A stretch of DNA of 64,000 nt from Mycoplasma_N cavipharyngis (GCF_042984175.1 NZ_CP155569.1:310001-374000); one strand, 5' to 3'; counted from the stretch's first letter, positions 42,001 through 55,252 are shown. Program-made: numbers and translations. The notes: generated by a model from the sequence alone, not told the origin.

Positions 42001-43011
42001 ATGAAACAACTATTTTTGTTTTTTGCTAAAAAATTGCAAAATCCATCTTTTTGATTATTAATTCCATTTACTATTTTGTCAATGGTTTTAGTAATTATTC
42101 CTTTAATTATTGTTGTTTTTTATGCATTCACTCCTGTAAGTGATGGTATTAAAAACAATTTTGAAGCAATTACTCTAACAACTGGTGAAGCAATTATACG
42201 CTCTTTGTGAGTATCAATTTTAGCCACCTTTTTCTGTTTGTTAATTGCTTATCCTTTTAGTTATTTTTTAAGTTTTGCCAATTCAAAAAATTTCAAAATT
42301 TTTATTGTTTTAACAATTACTGCTCCAATTTGAAGTAGTTTTTTAATTAAATTAATTGGTTTAAAAAGTTTATTAGACATTATTAATGGTGGATCAAATT
42401 CAACTTTTGGTGTTGGTTATAGTTTATTAGGTTTAATTTATTTATACTTACCATTTGCAATTTTACCACTTTATACAATTCTTGATAAAATGCCACGCAA
42501 TATTTTAAATGCTTCACAAGATTTAGGATATAACCAATGAGAAACTTTTTGATATATTGTTATTCCTTATACTAAAGTTGCAATGATGTCAGCAATTATT
42601 GTTGTTTTTTTACCATCATTTACAACTGTTGCTGTTGGTCAATTTTTAGATAATAGTAATAATAATGTCTTAATTGGTGATATTAACTATGAACAAGGTC
42701 TTCTAAGTTTAGATTCACCAATTGCTTTAGCACGATCATCATCAATTTCCTTAATTATTAGTATCATTATGTTCTGCTCTTATGGTTTAATTGTTTTAAT
42801 TCCAAAATTAATTGCTATTTTCAAATCAAGCAATAAAAAAATTAGTTTTCAAGAAGAATTAGGCTTTGTTTATAACTTGTTTACTAAAATTTTTCATTTT
42901 AAGAAAAATTGTAATCATTTAAATAACAATAAGTTTTTAGCAAACAAAAAAACTAGTTCTAATAACCAAGAATTAATTGATAGTTTAAGTGAAGAAAAAA
43001 ATCATGGCTAG
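42001..43011 (+). CDS. potB: Polyamine ABC transporter permease
   Basis: 336 residues with about six hydrophobic segments. The first is near residue 15 (SFWLLIPFTILSMVLVIIPL) and the usual large loop (VSDGIKNNFEAI) follows it. The EAA-like coupling loop is ASQDLGYNQWETFWYIVIPY. A Lys/Asn-rich C-terminal tail extends beyond the last helix. The stop overlaps the start of potC, so the two are translationally coupled. Corresponds to MG043. Confidence 0.9.
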
Positions 43012-43954
43012 CATTTTTAATTTAAATCGATTTTATAATTTTTTGAAAAAAAGTTATATTTGAATTACTTTAATTGTGATTTATGTACCTTTAATTGTTG
43101 TCGTGTTTTTATCCTTTACAGATCCTTCAGTTCGTGGTAATGTCGTTTTGAATTTTGAACGAAATTGAAATCGTGGTGATAACTATGCTAATTTGTTTTT
43201 AGATCCTTCATATTATGGTAATTTTATTGGTGCTTTATTAAATTCTTTAATTATTGCAGCAATTGTCACTCCAACTTCATTAGTTATTGGTATTTTAACA
43301 ACTTTTGGAATTTGAAAATCACGTGCATTTGTTCGTGTTATGGTTTTAAATACTGCTAAAACTAACATTGTTAATCCTGATATTATTACTGGTATTTCCT
43401 TATCAGCATTATTTGTTATTGCTTTTGTGCCACTAGGAATTAATTTTGGACCAACAACAATTATTTTGTCACAAATTTCTTTTACAGTACCATATGTGAT
43501 TATTACTTTATTGCCTAAAATGATGAAAATGAATGTTAATTTGATTTTAGCTAGTTATGATTTAAATTATCGTAAATTAGAAACCTTTTTTAAAATTGTC
43601 ATCCCTTATTTACTACCATCAATTTTTGGTGCTACTTTAATTGCTTTTGCTATCTCGTTTGATGATTTTATTATTACTAATTTAGTTCGAGGTAGAATTA
43701 ATACAATTTCAACTGAACTGTATACTATGAGTAAAGGAATTAAATCATGAGCGATTACTTTTGGTGCTTTAATTGTTTTAATTACTTTAACAGTAATTAT
43801 TTTGCTATCAATTTTTCGCATTATTAAAACTAATAAAAATAAATTATTACCAAAATACTTAACTAGATCTTTTAGAAAAGATAATGCAATTAAAAAAGCA
43901 ACTAATAAAGTTTTTCGTGATGATCCAATTAAAATTATTTCACGTGCTGAATAA
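43004..43954 (+). CDS. potC: Polyamine ABC transporter permease
   Basis: 316 residues with about six hydrophobic segments. Start ATG lies inside the last codons of potB (CATGGCTAG). The EAA loop is ASYDLNYRKLETFFKIVIPY, and IAFAISFDDFIITNLVRG matches the conserved PotC helix. Pairs with PotB to form the membrane channel. C-terminal tail basic. Corresponds to MG044. Confidence 0.92.
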
Positions 43955-44011
43955 TGTGATTAATTAATCTTCTAAAATTGATCCAAAATAAAAAGAGAAA
44001 ATAACTTCAAA

Positions 44012-46009
44012 ATGCAAAAAACACATCTTAGAAAACTGAAATTAATGGCAATTGGATTAAGCGCAACTTTTAGTAGTATTTTTACTAGTGCTTGTTTTAA
44101 TGGTGTTAAAAATTCAAATAACACTTTAGTTTTTGGTAATTATCAATCTTATATGTCACCTTGATTACAACAGCATTTAAGTAGTAATTATGATGTTAAT
44201 TTTGATTCATTTAATACTTCAGAAGAAGTACCACCACGTTATCAATTAGATAATTATGATGCATCAGTTGTTTCAGCTTCAGTATTAGAAAATTTAATTA
44301 AATTAAAATTAACAAAAAAAATTAACTGATCACTATTTAATTTAGAAGTTGATGGTAAAAAAATTACAACAGCAACTGAGGCATTAAGTTTGTTTACTAA
44401 ACCTGTACAAAAAATTTTGTCTGAAATTTATACTGATGAAAATGGAATGAAAATTAATTTATTAGATTATGGCATTCCTTATTTTTTACAAACCTTTAAT
44501 TTTGCTTATCGTGGTCAAGTTAATAAAAATTTAAATCCTGATGTGAGCAGCAACAATAGCAATGGGAAAATTAGTTGAAGTCAAACTTTAGAAGCAATTG
44601 CTAAAGATCCACGTTTTAAATCAAACACCTTTGGTCCTCAAATTGGTATTATTAATGATCCTAGAACGTTATTATCAGTTGCTAATATTATTGATCCTAA
44701 TGATGATAATGTCAATCCTAAAACTAATGCTTTAGTTAGTGATTTAGAAAATAAATATTACAATTTTGATCAATTTGGGATTAATAAAAAAAATTTAGGT
44801 AATAATCCAGTTTTATTAAACTCAGATTCAAATGTGATTTTAAATAAACTAGCAGCTACACCAAAAACTAAAGGTAGTATTGCTGGTGGATTTATGTACA
44901 ATGGTGACATTTTATTTGCTTCAAATGGTGGTGATAATGAATCTGAAGTTAGTGCTGATGATTTACATATTGTTAAAAATGATAAAACTTTATATGCTTT
45001 GGATTTAATTAATTTTTCAAATAAAGTCAGTGATGATTTAACAACAAATTCTAAATTAGATCGTTTGTATAAAATCGCTCGCAAAATTAGTTTAGAAGGT
45101 GTTGATCAGCAATCATTTTTAACTGAATCTGAAGTTAGCACACTAACAGATGAACAGAAAATAGCGGCTGAAAAAGCAATTAGTAATAATTGTAATGATA
45201 AAACTTGTAAAACATATGATGCTAATTTAATTACTGATGATGTTGATAATGGTTCACATTATGTTTATGGACCAATGATTAATTTTAATTATGTTCAATA
45301 TACTCCAGTTTTAACTAAAATGTATAATCAAATTTTAGGTGTTAATGCTGAAACTGTAAAAAAACACTCAACTAATAATCCAATGGCTGTAATTAATACT
45401 CAAACTGAAGATAATACTCAAACCCAACAACTACCACTTGATAAAAATGATGATTTAACATTTGATCAAGTGAAGGATTTTGTTGAAGATTCTTATTTTT
45501 ATCAACCACCAACAAAAGTTTATTTTGGTTTTGGTAGTCAAATTGATAATCCTACTAATTCTGAAGAAAAAATAACTACTTTTAATGACATTCGATTAAG
45601 TTATTTTAATTTTGATGATGGTTCTTCATCTAATCAAACAACATTATCAGATCAAAACCAACCAACTCGCAAACTTGTTATTAAAAACGCTAGACTATAT
45701 GATCAAAAAACTGAAATTAATAATACTAATTCAGTTCTATCACCTAGAGTTGAAGTAACATATGAAATTCAAGCAACTGCTAATGATGAAGTTATTGAAT
45801 CCAATATTGTTGATTATTCTTATTCACATACAGCTAAAAGTAATTTTGAAGTTGATAAAAAAGTAGCTGTTGATAAAGCCTTATTACAAGAAAAAATTAT
45901 TATGATTAATGCTGTTGCTGATATGAACAAATATGTTGAAAGAAGTTTAGCAGATTCAGTTAGAAGTAATATGTTAATTGCCTTTCTTAAACTAAAACAA
46001 TCTTGATAA
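44012..46009 (+). CDS. Lipoprotein, probable substrate-binding protein of the pot system
   Basis: 665 residues with a signal peptide and lipobox (FSSIFTSAC, Cys at about 28), so it is lipid-anchored outside the cell. It starts the mature part with TLVFGNYQSYMSPWL, consistent with an extracellular solute-binding fold. It is twice the size of E. coli PotD, as MG045 also is large. Position right after potC supports a role in substrate capture. Substrate specificity is not shown by the sequence. Cys pair NDKTCKTY region near residue 400 is unusual. Confidence 0.8.
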
Positions 46010-46078
46010 ATTAAGTTCAAAAAAATCATTTTTTTGATTATTTGATAATTAATGTGAAATTAAAAAAAATTAATAATT

Positions 46079-47032
46079 ATGAATCAGTTTGTTTTAGGGA
46101 TTGAAACTAGTTGTGATGATACAGGAATTGGCATTTTTAATTTAGAAAATCACTTAATTGATCATCTTAAATTTTCATCAGCATCAATTCAAGCCCAATA
46201 TGGTGGAGTTGTTCCTGAAATTGCCGCTAGGTCTCATGCTGATCATATTATTTCTATTACGCAAAAACTTTTAGTTAAACATAAAATTGATGTGCAAGAG
46301 ATTGTTGCTATTGCTTATACAAAAACTCCTGGTTTGCAAGGATGTTTAATGGTTGGAGAAATTTTTGCACAAACTTTAAGTTTAATTTGAGATAAACCTT
46401 TAATTGCGCTTAATCATTTATATGCTCATATTTTTTCAGTAGGAATTAATCATCAAATTGTCTATCCATTTATCGCATTAGTTGCTTCAGGGAAAACAAC
46501 TGCTTTATACTTAGTTAATGCTCTTGATCAAATTGAATTATTAAATGCTACAGTTGATGATGCAATTGGTGAAGCATATGATAAAGTTGGTCGTGTTATG
46601 GGTTTATCATATCCAGCAGGACCTAAAATTGATCAGTTATTTGATCATAATTTAGCAATAATTAATTTAGCAAAACAACCAAGTGCAACAAAACCTTTTA
46701 GTTATTCAGGAATTAAAACAGCAGCAATTGTTTTTTGAAAAAAAAATCCTTTAAAATTATCTGTTAGTGATTTACAAAAAGTTTTAGCTACTTCCTTTCA
46801 AAGATGAGTGATTCGCTCATTAATTAATAAAATTAATTTTTATATGAAGTTACACCAAATTGATCATCTTGCTATTGTTGGTGGTGTAGGGGCTAATAAT
46901 TTTTTAAGAACAACACTAATTGATTTATCTTATCAAACATGATTAGTTGACTTATCATATGCTACTGATAATGGTGCTATGATTGCTTATTATGGTAGTT
47001 TACTATATAAGAAAAATCAATATAATAATTAA
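46079..47032 (+). CDS. tsaD: tRNA N6-threonylcarbamoyladenosine synthase subunit TsaD
   Basis: 317 residues. Starts LGIETSCDDTGIGIFN, has VVPEIAARSHADHI, AYTKTPGLQGCLMVG and the metal-binding NHLYAHIFS. Later it has VASGKTTALYL and a nucleotide-binding GGVGANNFLR. TsaD transfers threonylcarbamoyl to A37 of ANN-decoding tRNAs with TsaB and TsaE. Corresponds to MG046; metK follows, as in M. genitalium. Confidence 0.95.
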
Positions 47033-47058
47033 TAAATATTAAATTAAAAATTGAAGAT

Positions 47059-47100
47059 AAGGAGATAATGATAAATTTTTATCATTAAAATTGCTAAATG
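47059..47100 (+). promoter_or_regulatory. Unusual metK translation-start region with SD and hairpin
   Basis: A strong Shine-Dalgarno AAGGAG (47059-47064) is followed by a perfect 9-bp hairpin AATGATAAA-TT-TTTATCATT (47067-47086), then 11 nt to the metK ATG (47098). The hairpin would bring the SD nearer to ATG. The same SD also precedes ATG 47068, which opens a six-codon frame (MINFYH) ending within the hairpin's 3' arm, so a leader peptide is the alternative. Confidence 0.5.
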
Positions 47101-48270
47101 AATGGTGTAATTGATAACAAAAAAAGTCAGACAAAATGATATTCTGATTTTGAAATTACTAGTGCTGAAAGTGTAGGTAGTGGTCATCCTGATAAAATTT
47201 GTGATCAAATAGCAGATTATATTTTAGATCACTGTTTAGCAAATGATCAAAATGCTAAAGTTGCTTGTGAAGTTTTTGCATCAAACCGATTAATTGTTAT
47301 TGGTGGAGAAATTACAACTTCAACATATGTTGATGTTGTTCAAGCAGCATGATCAGTTTTATTAAAATTAGGATACACTGAAAATGATTTTACAATTATT
47401 TCTAATATTAATAAACAATCACCTAATATTGCTCAATCAGTTATTAAAGAAGACAATCGTCTTGCTGCTGGTGATCAGGGCATTGTTTATGGTTATGCAT
47501 GTAATGAAACTGAAGAATATTTACCTTTAGCATATGTTTTAGCTAATAAATTAGTCTATCAAGCTCATAAATTAATTGAAACTAAAAAATTATTATGAGC
47601 TAAATATGATATGAAAAGTTTAGTTAGCTTAAAATGATCTAATCACAAACCACAATTAGATTCAGTAATTTTTTCGATTCAACATCATGCTAATGTTAGC
47701 AATGAACAAATTACAAAAGATGTTGAACAATTAATTTTTCAACCAGTGTTTGAACAATATCATTTAAATCATAATTATCGAAAATTAATTAATACTTCTA
47801 AAGAATTTATTATTGGTGGTCCTATTGCTGATACTGGATTAACTAATCGAAAATTAATGGTTGATTCTTATGGTGGATTAGCACTTCATGGTGGGGGTGG
47901 CTATTCTGGTAAAGATCCTTCTAAAGTTGATCGTACTGGTGCTTATTTAGCAAGATGAATTGCTAAAAATTTAGTTGCAGCAAAAATTTATTCTGCAGTT
48001 GAAGTTAAATTAGTTTATGCTTTAGGTATGACATTACCAATTAATATTAGTTTAGGTTTTCATGAAGCAAATAAATACACAAGTGAACAAATTATTGCTG
48101 CAATTAAAAAAACTTTTCCATTAGATTTAAATGATGTGATTCAAGCTTTAGATTTATTTAAACCACAATATGCTAATTTTGCTTGTTTTGGTCACTTTGG
48201 TCGACTTGATTTAAAACCTAAATGAGAATCAATCGATTTAGCAGATCAATTATTAAAAAATTTAGAATAA
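47098..48270 (+). CDS. metK: S-adenosylmethionine synthetase
   Basis: 390 residues. Contains ESVGSGHPDKICDQIADYIL (N-terminal His and Asp for ATP and methionine), the central GDQGIVYGYACNET loop and GGPIADTGLTNRK. The signature GGGGYSGKDPSKVDRTGAY follows. It makes SAM from methionine and ATP, the methyl donor for tRNA, rRNA and DNA methylation including any type I system. The start has no SD within the usual distance; see the leader entry. Corresponds to MG047. Confidence 0.97.
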
Positions 48271-48280
48271 ATTATTTATT

Positions 48281-49303
48281 ATGAATCATTCTGAAAAATT
48301 AACAACATTATTATCACAACTAAAAGAACAATTAAATCAAGCACCTAATTTACAATCAGCAATTGAAATTAAAAATTTATGATTTAAAAATCATGTTATT
48401 AGTTTGCAAAAAACTTTAAGTAATTTAAGTTTATTAGAAAGAAAAAATACGGGTATTTTAATTAATCAATTAAAAACAGCTGCACAAAATTTATTTGATG
48501 ATATTAAAGATCAATTTGAACAAAAAAGTTTTCATAAAATAATAATTGATCATAGTATGCAAAATGATCATATTATTGCTGCATACCCACATTGATTAAA
48601 TGATATTCTAGCAAGAACATGTGAATGATTTGTGAAAATGAATTTTCAAATTAATACTGGAAATGAAGTAGTGAGTTTTTATGAAAATTTTGATTTATTA
48701 AATATTGGACCAAATCATCCTGCGCGTTTGAATTCTGATTCATTTTATTTTGATCAAACTTATATGTTAAGATCGCACAATACAGCACATACAGCTAAAG
48801 TTTTATTAGCAGCACAACCAAAAGAAGATTTACGGATCGTTACTTTTGGTAATGTTTTTAGGAATGATTCTGATGATTTAACTCATTCGCACCAATTTGT
48901 TCAAGTTGATTTTATTTGAGTGCAAAAAAATTTATCATTAGCTAATTTAAAGTGAGTCATTAAAAATTTTTTAGAATATGTTTTTGAACGTTCAATTCAA
49001 GTGAGATTTCGCCCTTCTTTTTTTCCTTTTACTGAACCTTCTTTTGAAGTGGATATTGCATGTAATAAATGTTCACAAAATGGTTGTAATAAATGTAAAA
49101 AAACAGGTTGAATTGAAGTGCTAGGATCAGGAATGATTAATCAACATGTTCTAAAAAACACTGGCTATGATCCTAAAAAATTTAATGCAATTGCTGCAGG
49201 AGTTGGCATTGAACGATTAGCAATGTTAAAATATAATATTAATGATATTCGTCATTTTTATCAAAATGATAATCGATTTTTTAAAGTAGGTAAAAGATGT
49301 TAA
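48281..49303 (+). CDS. pheS: Phenylalanyl-tRNA synthetase alpha subunit
   Basis: 340 residues. N-terminal coiled coil, then class II motifs: HPARLNSDSFYFDQTYMLRSH, motif 2 TFGNVFRNDSDDLTHSHQF and motif 3 AGVGIERLAMLKYN. A Cys-rich stretch (CNKCSQNGCNKCKKTG) precedes motif 3, which suggests a small zinc-binding insertion. Starts 10 nt after metK; its stop overlaps the pheT start (ATGTTAA). Works with PheT as an alpha2-beta2 enzyme charging tRNA-Phe. Confidence 0.96.
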
Positions 49304-51687
49304 TTAGTAGAAATCTTTTAGGCATTCTTAACCCAGAAATTAAAAAATTTAGTTTTAATCAATTAGAAAATGCTTTTATTAAAATTGGCATTGAAATTGA
49401 AGCATTTTATTCTCATCAACCAATTAAAGAAATTTATTTTGGTTTAATTAAAAAAATAACACCACATCCTCATTCACAAAAATTATCAGTTTGTCAAGTT
49501 GAATTATCTACAGGAGTAATTAAAACGATTATTTGTGGTGCTAGTAATGTTCGTGTTAATTTAAAAGTAATTGTTGTTTTAGAAGGAGCGATTTTACCTA
49601 ATGGTTTAAAAATTACACCACGTCAAATTTTAGATATTTGATCAGAAGGAATGATTTGTTCATATCAAGAATTAAGTGGTATTGATAAAACAGTTTTATC
49701 TAATGCTAAAGACAATAATGATGGAATTATTGAATTAGATGATGATTTTGATTATCAACAACCATTTGATCCTAGTGTTATTGGTTTAGATGATTTAGTT
49801 TTTGATTTATCAATTCCAGCTAATCGATCTGATTTATATTGTGCTTTTGGTTTAATTGTTGAACTTTCACAAAAACTTAATTGATCATTTAAAATAATTG
49901 ATTATGATCAATTAGTTAATCAAATTAATCATTTATCTTTAACTAATGATTTAAAAGTTTTTAATGATCAGCAAACAAATGATGCTGCTTTTTTTATTAA
50001 AATTAACCAAGTTAAAATTGCTTCTAGTTCTTGAAAAATTAAAAAGTTATTATTAAATAATAATTTAAGTCCAATTAATGATTTAGTTGATTTAGGTAAT
50101 TTATTAGTTTTATTATTTAATCAACCAATTCACTTTCATGATGCTAATAAAATTATTAATCAAACATTAAAAATTAGTTTTGCTAATAATCAAAAATTTA
50201 CTGATTTAAATAACCGTGAATATCAGTTATCAACTGAAGAAATTATTATTAGTGATGATCATAACCAAGTATTAGCATTAGGTGGCATGATTGGTTCAAA
50301 TATTAGTAAAATTACTAATTCAACTACTACTGCTTATTTAGAATTAATTAATTTTAATTCTTTAGCAATTTTAAAAACTAATAATAAATATCAAATTAAT
50401 AGTACTTCAACATTAAGTAATATTAAAGTTAAATCTAATTATTTAAGTTTATTAGCCTTAAATTATATGATTGAAGTTTTAGGCACTAAATATTGTTTAG
50501 AATTAGGCTTTGCTCAATATCAAAAACCAAAAAGATCGATTTTAAATTTTGATTTAAATTGATTGCAAAATTTTATTGGTTATCAATTTAGTCCTAATGA
50601 TGTTTTAAATCAATTAATAAAATTAGGTTATGAGTGAAAAAACGATCAGTTAATAACTCCAATTTGACGTAATGATTTAATTACGATGAATGATTTAGCA
50701 GAAGATATTGTTAATTTATTAGATATTAATACAATTCCTTTTGATCCACCTACTTTAAAATTAATTAACAATTTAGATGTTGATCAGTTTGAATTGTGAA
50801 ATCAAGTGCGTAATTATTGAATTTCTAAAAACTTTTTTGAAGCAAAAACATACAACTTGCAAAGAAATGATGAAGTTAAAAAATTTAATTTCATGAAAAT
50901 CCCTGTTTATCAACAATTGAAAAATTTTAATAATGCTAATAGAACGACTTTAAGAGTTCATGGTTTGTGTCAATTAATTGAAGTTATTAATCAAAATATT
51001 GCCAAACAAAATGCTTATCGATCTTGATTTGAATTGACTAATATTTTTTATGATCAAAAATCACGATTAAGTTTAAATGTTATTGCTATTCCTAATAATA
51101 TTAAATCAGCCTTAAATCAAACGCAATTAAGTCATGATTTTTATGATTTGAAAATTTATTTAAGTGAAACTCTAAAGTTTTATCATCAAAAAATTCGTTT
51201 TGTACACCAATCATTCAATGATGTTGTTAATCAAGTTTTTGTACCTGAAGCAACTAATGCAATCATTAATGAAGATGATGAAATTATTGGTTATGTTGGT
51301 CAACTAAATTTTCTATTTTTAAAAGACTTAAAATGAAATTTAAAACAGATTTGTTATGGCGCTTTTGTTTGATTAGATCTTAAAACACCTAAAATAATTA
51401 ATGCTAACTCTTTTAGTGAATATCCTTCATCATTTCGCCAATTTTCATTTACAATTAATAAAGATCAGACTGTTTTATTAAATGATTTAATTGAAAAGAT
51501 TAAATCAATTGAATATGTTGCAGAAACAACATTATTAGAGAAATATATTGATCAAAATAATGATATTAATTATTTGTTATCAATCAGACTAAATAGTTTA
51601 AATGAAACATTAAATCATCAAATAATTGAAAAAAAGGTTAAAGCAATTGAAGCTATTTTTAATTCTTACCAATTAAAAATCCGATAA
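49297..51687 (+). CDS. pheT: Phenylalanyl-tRNA synthetase beta subunit
   Basis: 796 residues, normal length. N-terminal OB-fold tRNA-binding domain (KITPHPHSQKLSVCQV, then IICGASNVR), the B3/B4 editing region, and the B5 region near VRNYWISKNFFEAKT. The C-terminal ferredoxin-like anticodon-binding domain reads YPSSFRQFSFTINKDQ. Overlaps pheS by 7 nt, so translation is coupled. The many UGA Trp codons break the frame into pieces under the standard code. Confidence 0.96.
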
Positions 51688-51692
51688 ATTTT

Positions 51693-52430
51693 ATGGCTAT
51701 TAATTATCGCTCCCTTGATCGTACCATTAGACAAAGTTATGTCGAATTTTTGAAATATTTTAATCTTGCTTTAAAACAGAACAAAATTGTTTCTAAATAT
51801 TTTAAATCAAACCAACATAATGCTGAGTTGTATGAAAAAATTAGAGCAATTGAAAAAAAATCGAATTTGCTTTATGGCCAAATATATGAATTAATTGCTT
51901 GAAATATTAGTAAAGAGCAACCAGTTAATAACCATTTAAATTTTTTTTTATCATTACTTAATTCATTAAAAGACATTGAACGCATTTGTGACATTAATTA
52001 CAATATTTGCAAAATTACTAAAAATATTACTAAATGAAACAAAATATTTCATCATGTTTTTCAATTACATGAAGAATCTGATGTATGTTTAGAAAAAATG
52101 CACCAATTATTTTCTCAAAACCCACATCATACATCAACTGTTTGTTTTCGCAGTTGTCAAAAATTACAAAAATCTTTTCATGAAAAATATGCTAAAACAC
52201 TAGCTGTTATTGCTAATGATTATTTTGAATCAATTGTTAGTCATTTACTACAAAATCAAGATAAAGAAAAATTAGTACCAAAACAAAATTTTGGTGTTCA
52301 ATTAAGTTTAATTAGTAAACAAATTGAACGTAAAATTGATCATTGTTTAAATATTATTGAAAATTTTTATTGAATTAATCATCGCAATGATGAAAATAAA
52401 ATACTTGATCGTGAAACTACTAATAAGTAA
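51693..52430 (+). CDS. PhoU-like helical protein
   Basis: 245 residues, entirely helical in appearance, no membrane segment. It starts MAINYRSLDRTIRQSYVEFL 5 nt after pheT. Acidic/basic helices such as LNSLKDIERICDINYNICKI and CLEKMHQLFSQN recall the two three-helix bundles of PhoU proteins, where D/E-R-I-x-D-x-A-x-N-I motifs bind metal; here ERICDINYNI fits the first motif. PhoU regulates phosphate uptake. The second motif is weak, so the call is moderate. Hydrophobic spacing supports a soluble bundle. Confidence 0.5.
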
Positions 52431-52516
52431 GATGCATTTTTTTCAATTCAAAAATGATTCAAAAATGTTATTAGACGATTTTAACTTTGTTCTTTTTAAA
52501 AACAAGGATTTTACTA

Positions 52517-53428
52517 GTGACAACTGATAAACAAATTACTACTTTATTAATCTCTAGTGCTGTTATTATTATTTTTAGTGTTTTATTAGTTTATTGCATC
52601 AGATTAATAATGATTAGATATCACAATTTTACTTCAATTAACTTAATCAATAAAAATATTAACAAATCATTATTGAAATTAAAAAAATTAAATTGAAGTT
52701 ATTGTTTTTTTCTGATTTGATCACTTATCACGCTTTTTTATTTTATTTATTTTCGTTGAAGTTTTGATTATCAAAATTACATTGATAACACATTTTCAAT
52801 TGGAAGTTATCAATATTCTGTTGCCTATTCTAAAGTTTATCTTTTAGATATGTGCCCTTTTTTATCAGTATTTTTTCCTTTAGGGTTAATTTTTGATTTA
52901 AAAAAGAAAATTATTAGACAATTAGCTGTTATTAGCATTTTTACTGGATCAGTGACTTTATATGCAATTGTTATTACTGAAACTAATCCAATTACTTTAC
53001 AATATATTTTTCTAGGCATTGAACCAAATCGCTTATATTTTATTATGCACTTTAATTTAGTGTTTATGGGAGCGATGACACTAGCAATCTATCGTCATAA
53101 AACGAAAATTTTTCCGACCATTATTATTGGAGGATTGTATTTACTGTATGTCTATTTATTTGTTTATTATCGACAAGTTAATTGAAATGTTACAGGATTA
53201 CACCCTAATGATTGATCAAATACTCAAGGGATTCAAGGCGAATATTATTATACTGGTCAAATTTTTAAATTAAGTTTTCCTAATAATATTGGTGCAGTTA
53301 TTGGAATTTATATTGCAGTTAACATTATTTTGATTTTTTTGCATAATCAATGAATTATTTTGTTTCAAAAAATTGAAACCTGATTATTGTTAAAAAAAGT
53401 ACTAGTTAGTGCAAATGAACTAAATTAA
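52517..53428 (+). CDS. Polytopic membrane protein, possibly YwaF/TMEM164-like
   Basis: 303 residues from GTG with AAGGA about 9 nt upstream. Seven or so hydrophobic segments: ITTLLISSAVIIIFSVLLVY at the start, then YCFFLIWSLITLFYF, then a helix after KVYLLDMCPFLSVFFPLGLI. NRLYFIMHFNLVFMGAMTLA and a C-terminal IGIYIAVNIILIFLH follow. The LDMCPF segment and the His in MHF are reminiscent of YwaF/TIGR02206 proteins (LHLC...and later H). Function unknown. No terminator separates it from the PhoU-like gene. Confidence 0.5.
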
Positions 53429-53552
53429 TTGTTATAGATTTGATATAATAAAATTTTTAAGTAAAGATTAGTTTTAAATGCTGATTTTTTCAAATTTTTA
53501 ATTTTTAATATTAGTATTTTTAATAAGATAAACAAAAAACAGGATTTTTATA

Positions 53553-55154
53553 ATGAATAATAATAATAATAACCGAAAAATAAAAGTAAAATTAGCTGAT
53601 TATCAAAATGATCGTTCTAAGTTTGAGTTATTAGAAGATGCTAGAAGAGGTGATTATTTTTTTATTGAAGATGTTATTAATGATTTAGCAAATATTGATC
53701 GTAATTTTTGAGAACGTAAATTAGGAAAAACAATTGAACAATACACTGAAAATATTAGAATTAAAGAAAATAAAAAATTAAATCAAGAATTGCAAAATTT
53801 TCATCAAAAAGATCTTGATAATTTAAAACAAATTCATCAAAAAGATTTAGAAAAAATTGAATTTGAAGTTACTAATAAAATCAAAGAAAATGAAGCTAAA
53901 GAAAAAATTAGGTTAAATGAAGTAATTACTCAATTAAAAATACAATTAAATAGTGAAAAAGATAAATTAAATTTTATTAATCAAAATTATCAAAAAGATT
54001 TAAATAGTAAAATTAGTAATTTAAAGCACGAATTAGAAATTGATTATTTGAAAAAAATAGATATAGAAAAAAATAAATTTCAAAAAGAAAAAGAACTAGC
54101 AATCAATAATAAGTTAAATGAACAAGAGAAAAAGTTTAATCAAGAAATTTTTGCATTAAAAAATGAAATTAAAACTTTAGAACAATATAAAACTTATAAT
54201 GTTATTCAAATTGGTCAAGATTTAGAGAAATGAGTTGATGAACAATTTCAAAAATATTTTGGTTTTATTAGCATTGAGAAAAAAATCAATTGATTTCCTC
54301 AAAAAATGATTGCTGATAATAAACGAGTTGATTTTCTTTTTGAATGTTTAGATGATCAAAATAATTCAACTTTGAAAGTAGTTATTGAATGTAAGTCAGA
54401 ATTAAGTGATAGTAAAACTAAAACAAAAAATTCTGATCATTTCAAACAAATTGTTAATTATGCTAAAAAAATCAATGCTGAATATGCTGTTTTAGTTTCT
54501 AATTTAGAACAAGATAATAATTTTAGTATTTTTCTAGCTGATCATTCTCAACAAACAGGTGATAAAAATATCAAATTATTTGTTATGCGTCGTGAATTTT
54601 TGATGCCACTTTTACAATTAATGCTAAAAATTCATGAAATTAAAAATAAATACTTTTCAGAAGTTTCTCATTTTAGTGATGCTGAAAAATTTGCTCAATC
54701 ATTTGAAGATTGAAAGAATCAAATTTTAGACCGTAATATTAATCGCATTAATGAACATTTTGTGAAAATTACTAATAATGCCAAAAAAATTATTGAATTA
54801 GCTGAAGAAGTTCAAGAAGAAATTAATAATAAAATTACTAAAAAATTCAGAGTAATTGAAAACAGATTAAGAGATATTTCTCCTAAAGTAAAAAAATTAG
54901 TTAATTCAATGAAAGAAATTAATATTATTGATCAAAAAGCAAATGTTGCCAAAAATGATTACAACCCAATTCAACAACCTTTAGAAAAAAAATCAATTAG
55001 TGTAATAACTTCTAATTTCAATTTGAAACCAACAAATATTGTAGATACTAATAAAATAGAAAATACTAATAATGGTTCAAATGATAAAAATGAAGCAAAT
55101 GATTGTGATGAAGCAATTGATAGAATTTGTAAATCTGATTCTAACAATTCTTAA
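53553..55154 (+). CDS. DUF2130-type coiled-coil protein with nuclease-like core
   Basis: 533 residues. AGGATTT precedes ATG by about 7 nt. Residues about 70-215 are a long coiled coil (HQKDLDNLKQIHQKDLEKIE). Residues about 225-380 form an alpha/beta core with KRVDFLFECLDDQN, VVIECKSELS and INAEYAVLVSNLEQ. The D...EcK pattern matches the PD-(D/E)xK nuclease fold reported for DUF2130. The C-terminal region is again helical, then low complexity. Function of DUF2130 proteins is unknown; DNA processing or defence are possible. Followed by a bidirectional terminator. Confidence 0.75.
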
Positions 55155-55198
55155 TAACTGTTATTAAAATAATTTTTTTAAGTGATTATATTGATATT

Positions 55199-55232
55199 AA
55201 AAAACTACCTAAATAAATCAGGTAGTTTTTTT
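55199..55232. terminator. Bidirectional terminator between convergent genes
   Basis: AAAAAACTACCT / AGGTAGTTTTTTT inverted repeat with a 9-nt loop, separating the DUF2130 gene and the leftward unknown gene. Confidence 0.8.
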
Positions 55233-55252
55233 ATTGATTAAACTAATTAAAA

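Noticed and set aside
47033..47097. SAM riboswitch upstream of metK
   Set aside because: The gap is 65 nt and contains only an SD and a single hairpin, too little for a known SAM aptamer.
53553..53574. (AAT)n at the start of the DUF2130 gene as a phase-variable tract
   Set aside because: About five units in a triplet register inside the coding region; slippage would not change the frame and the tract is short.
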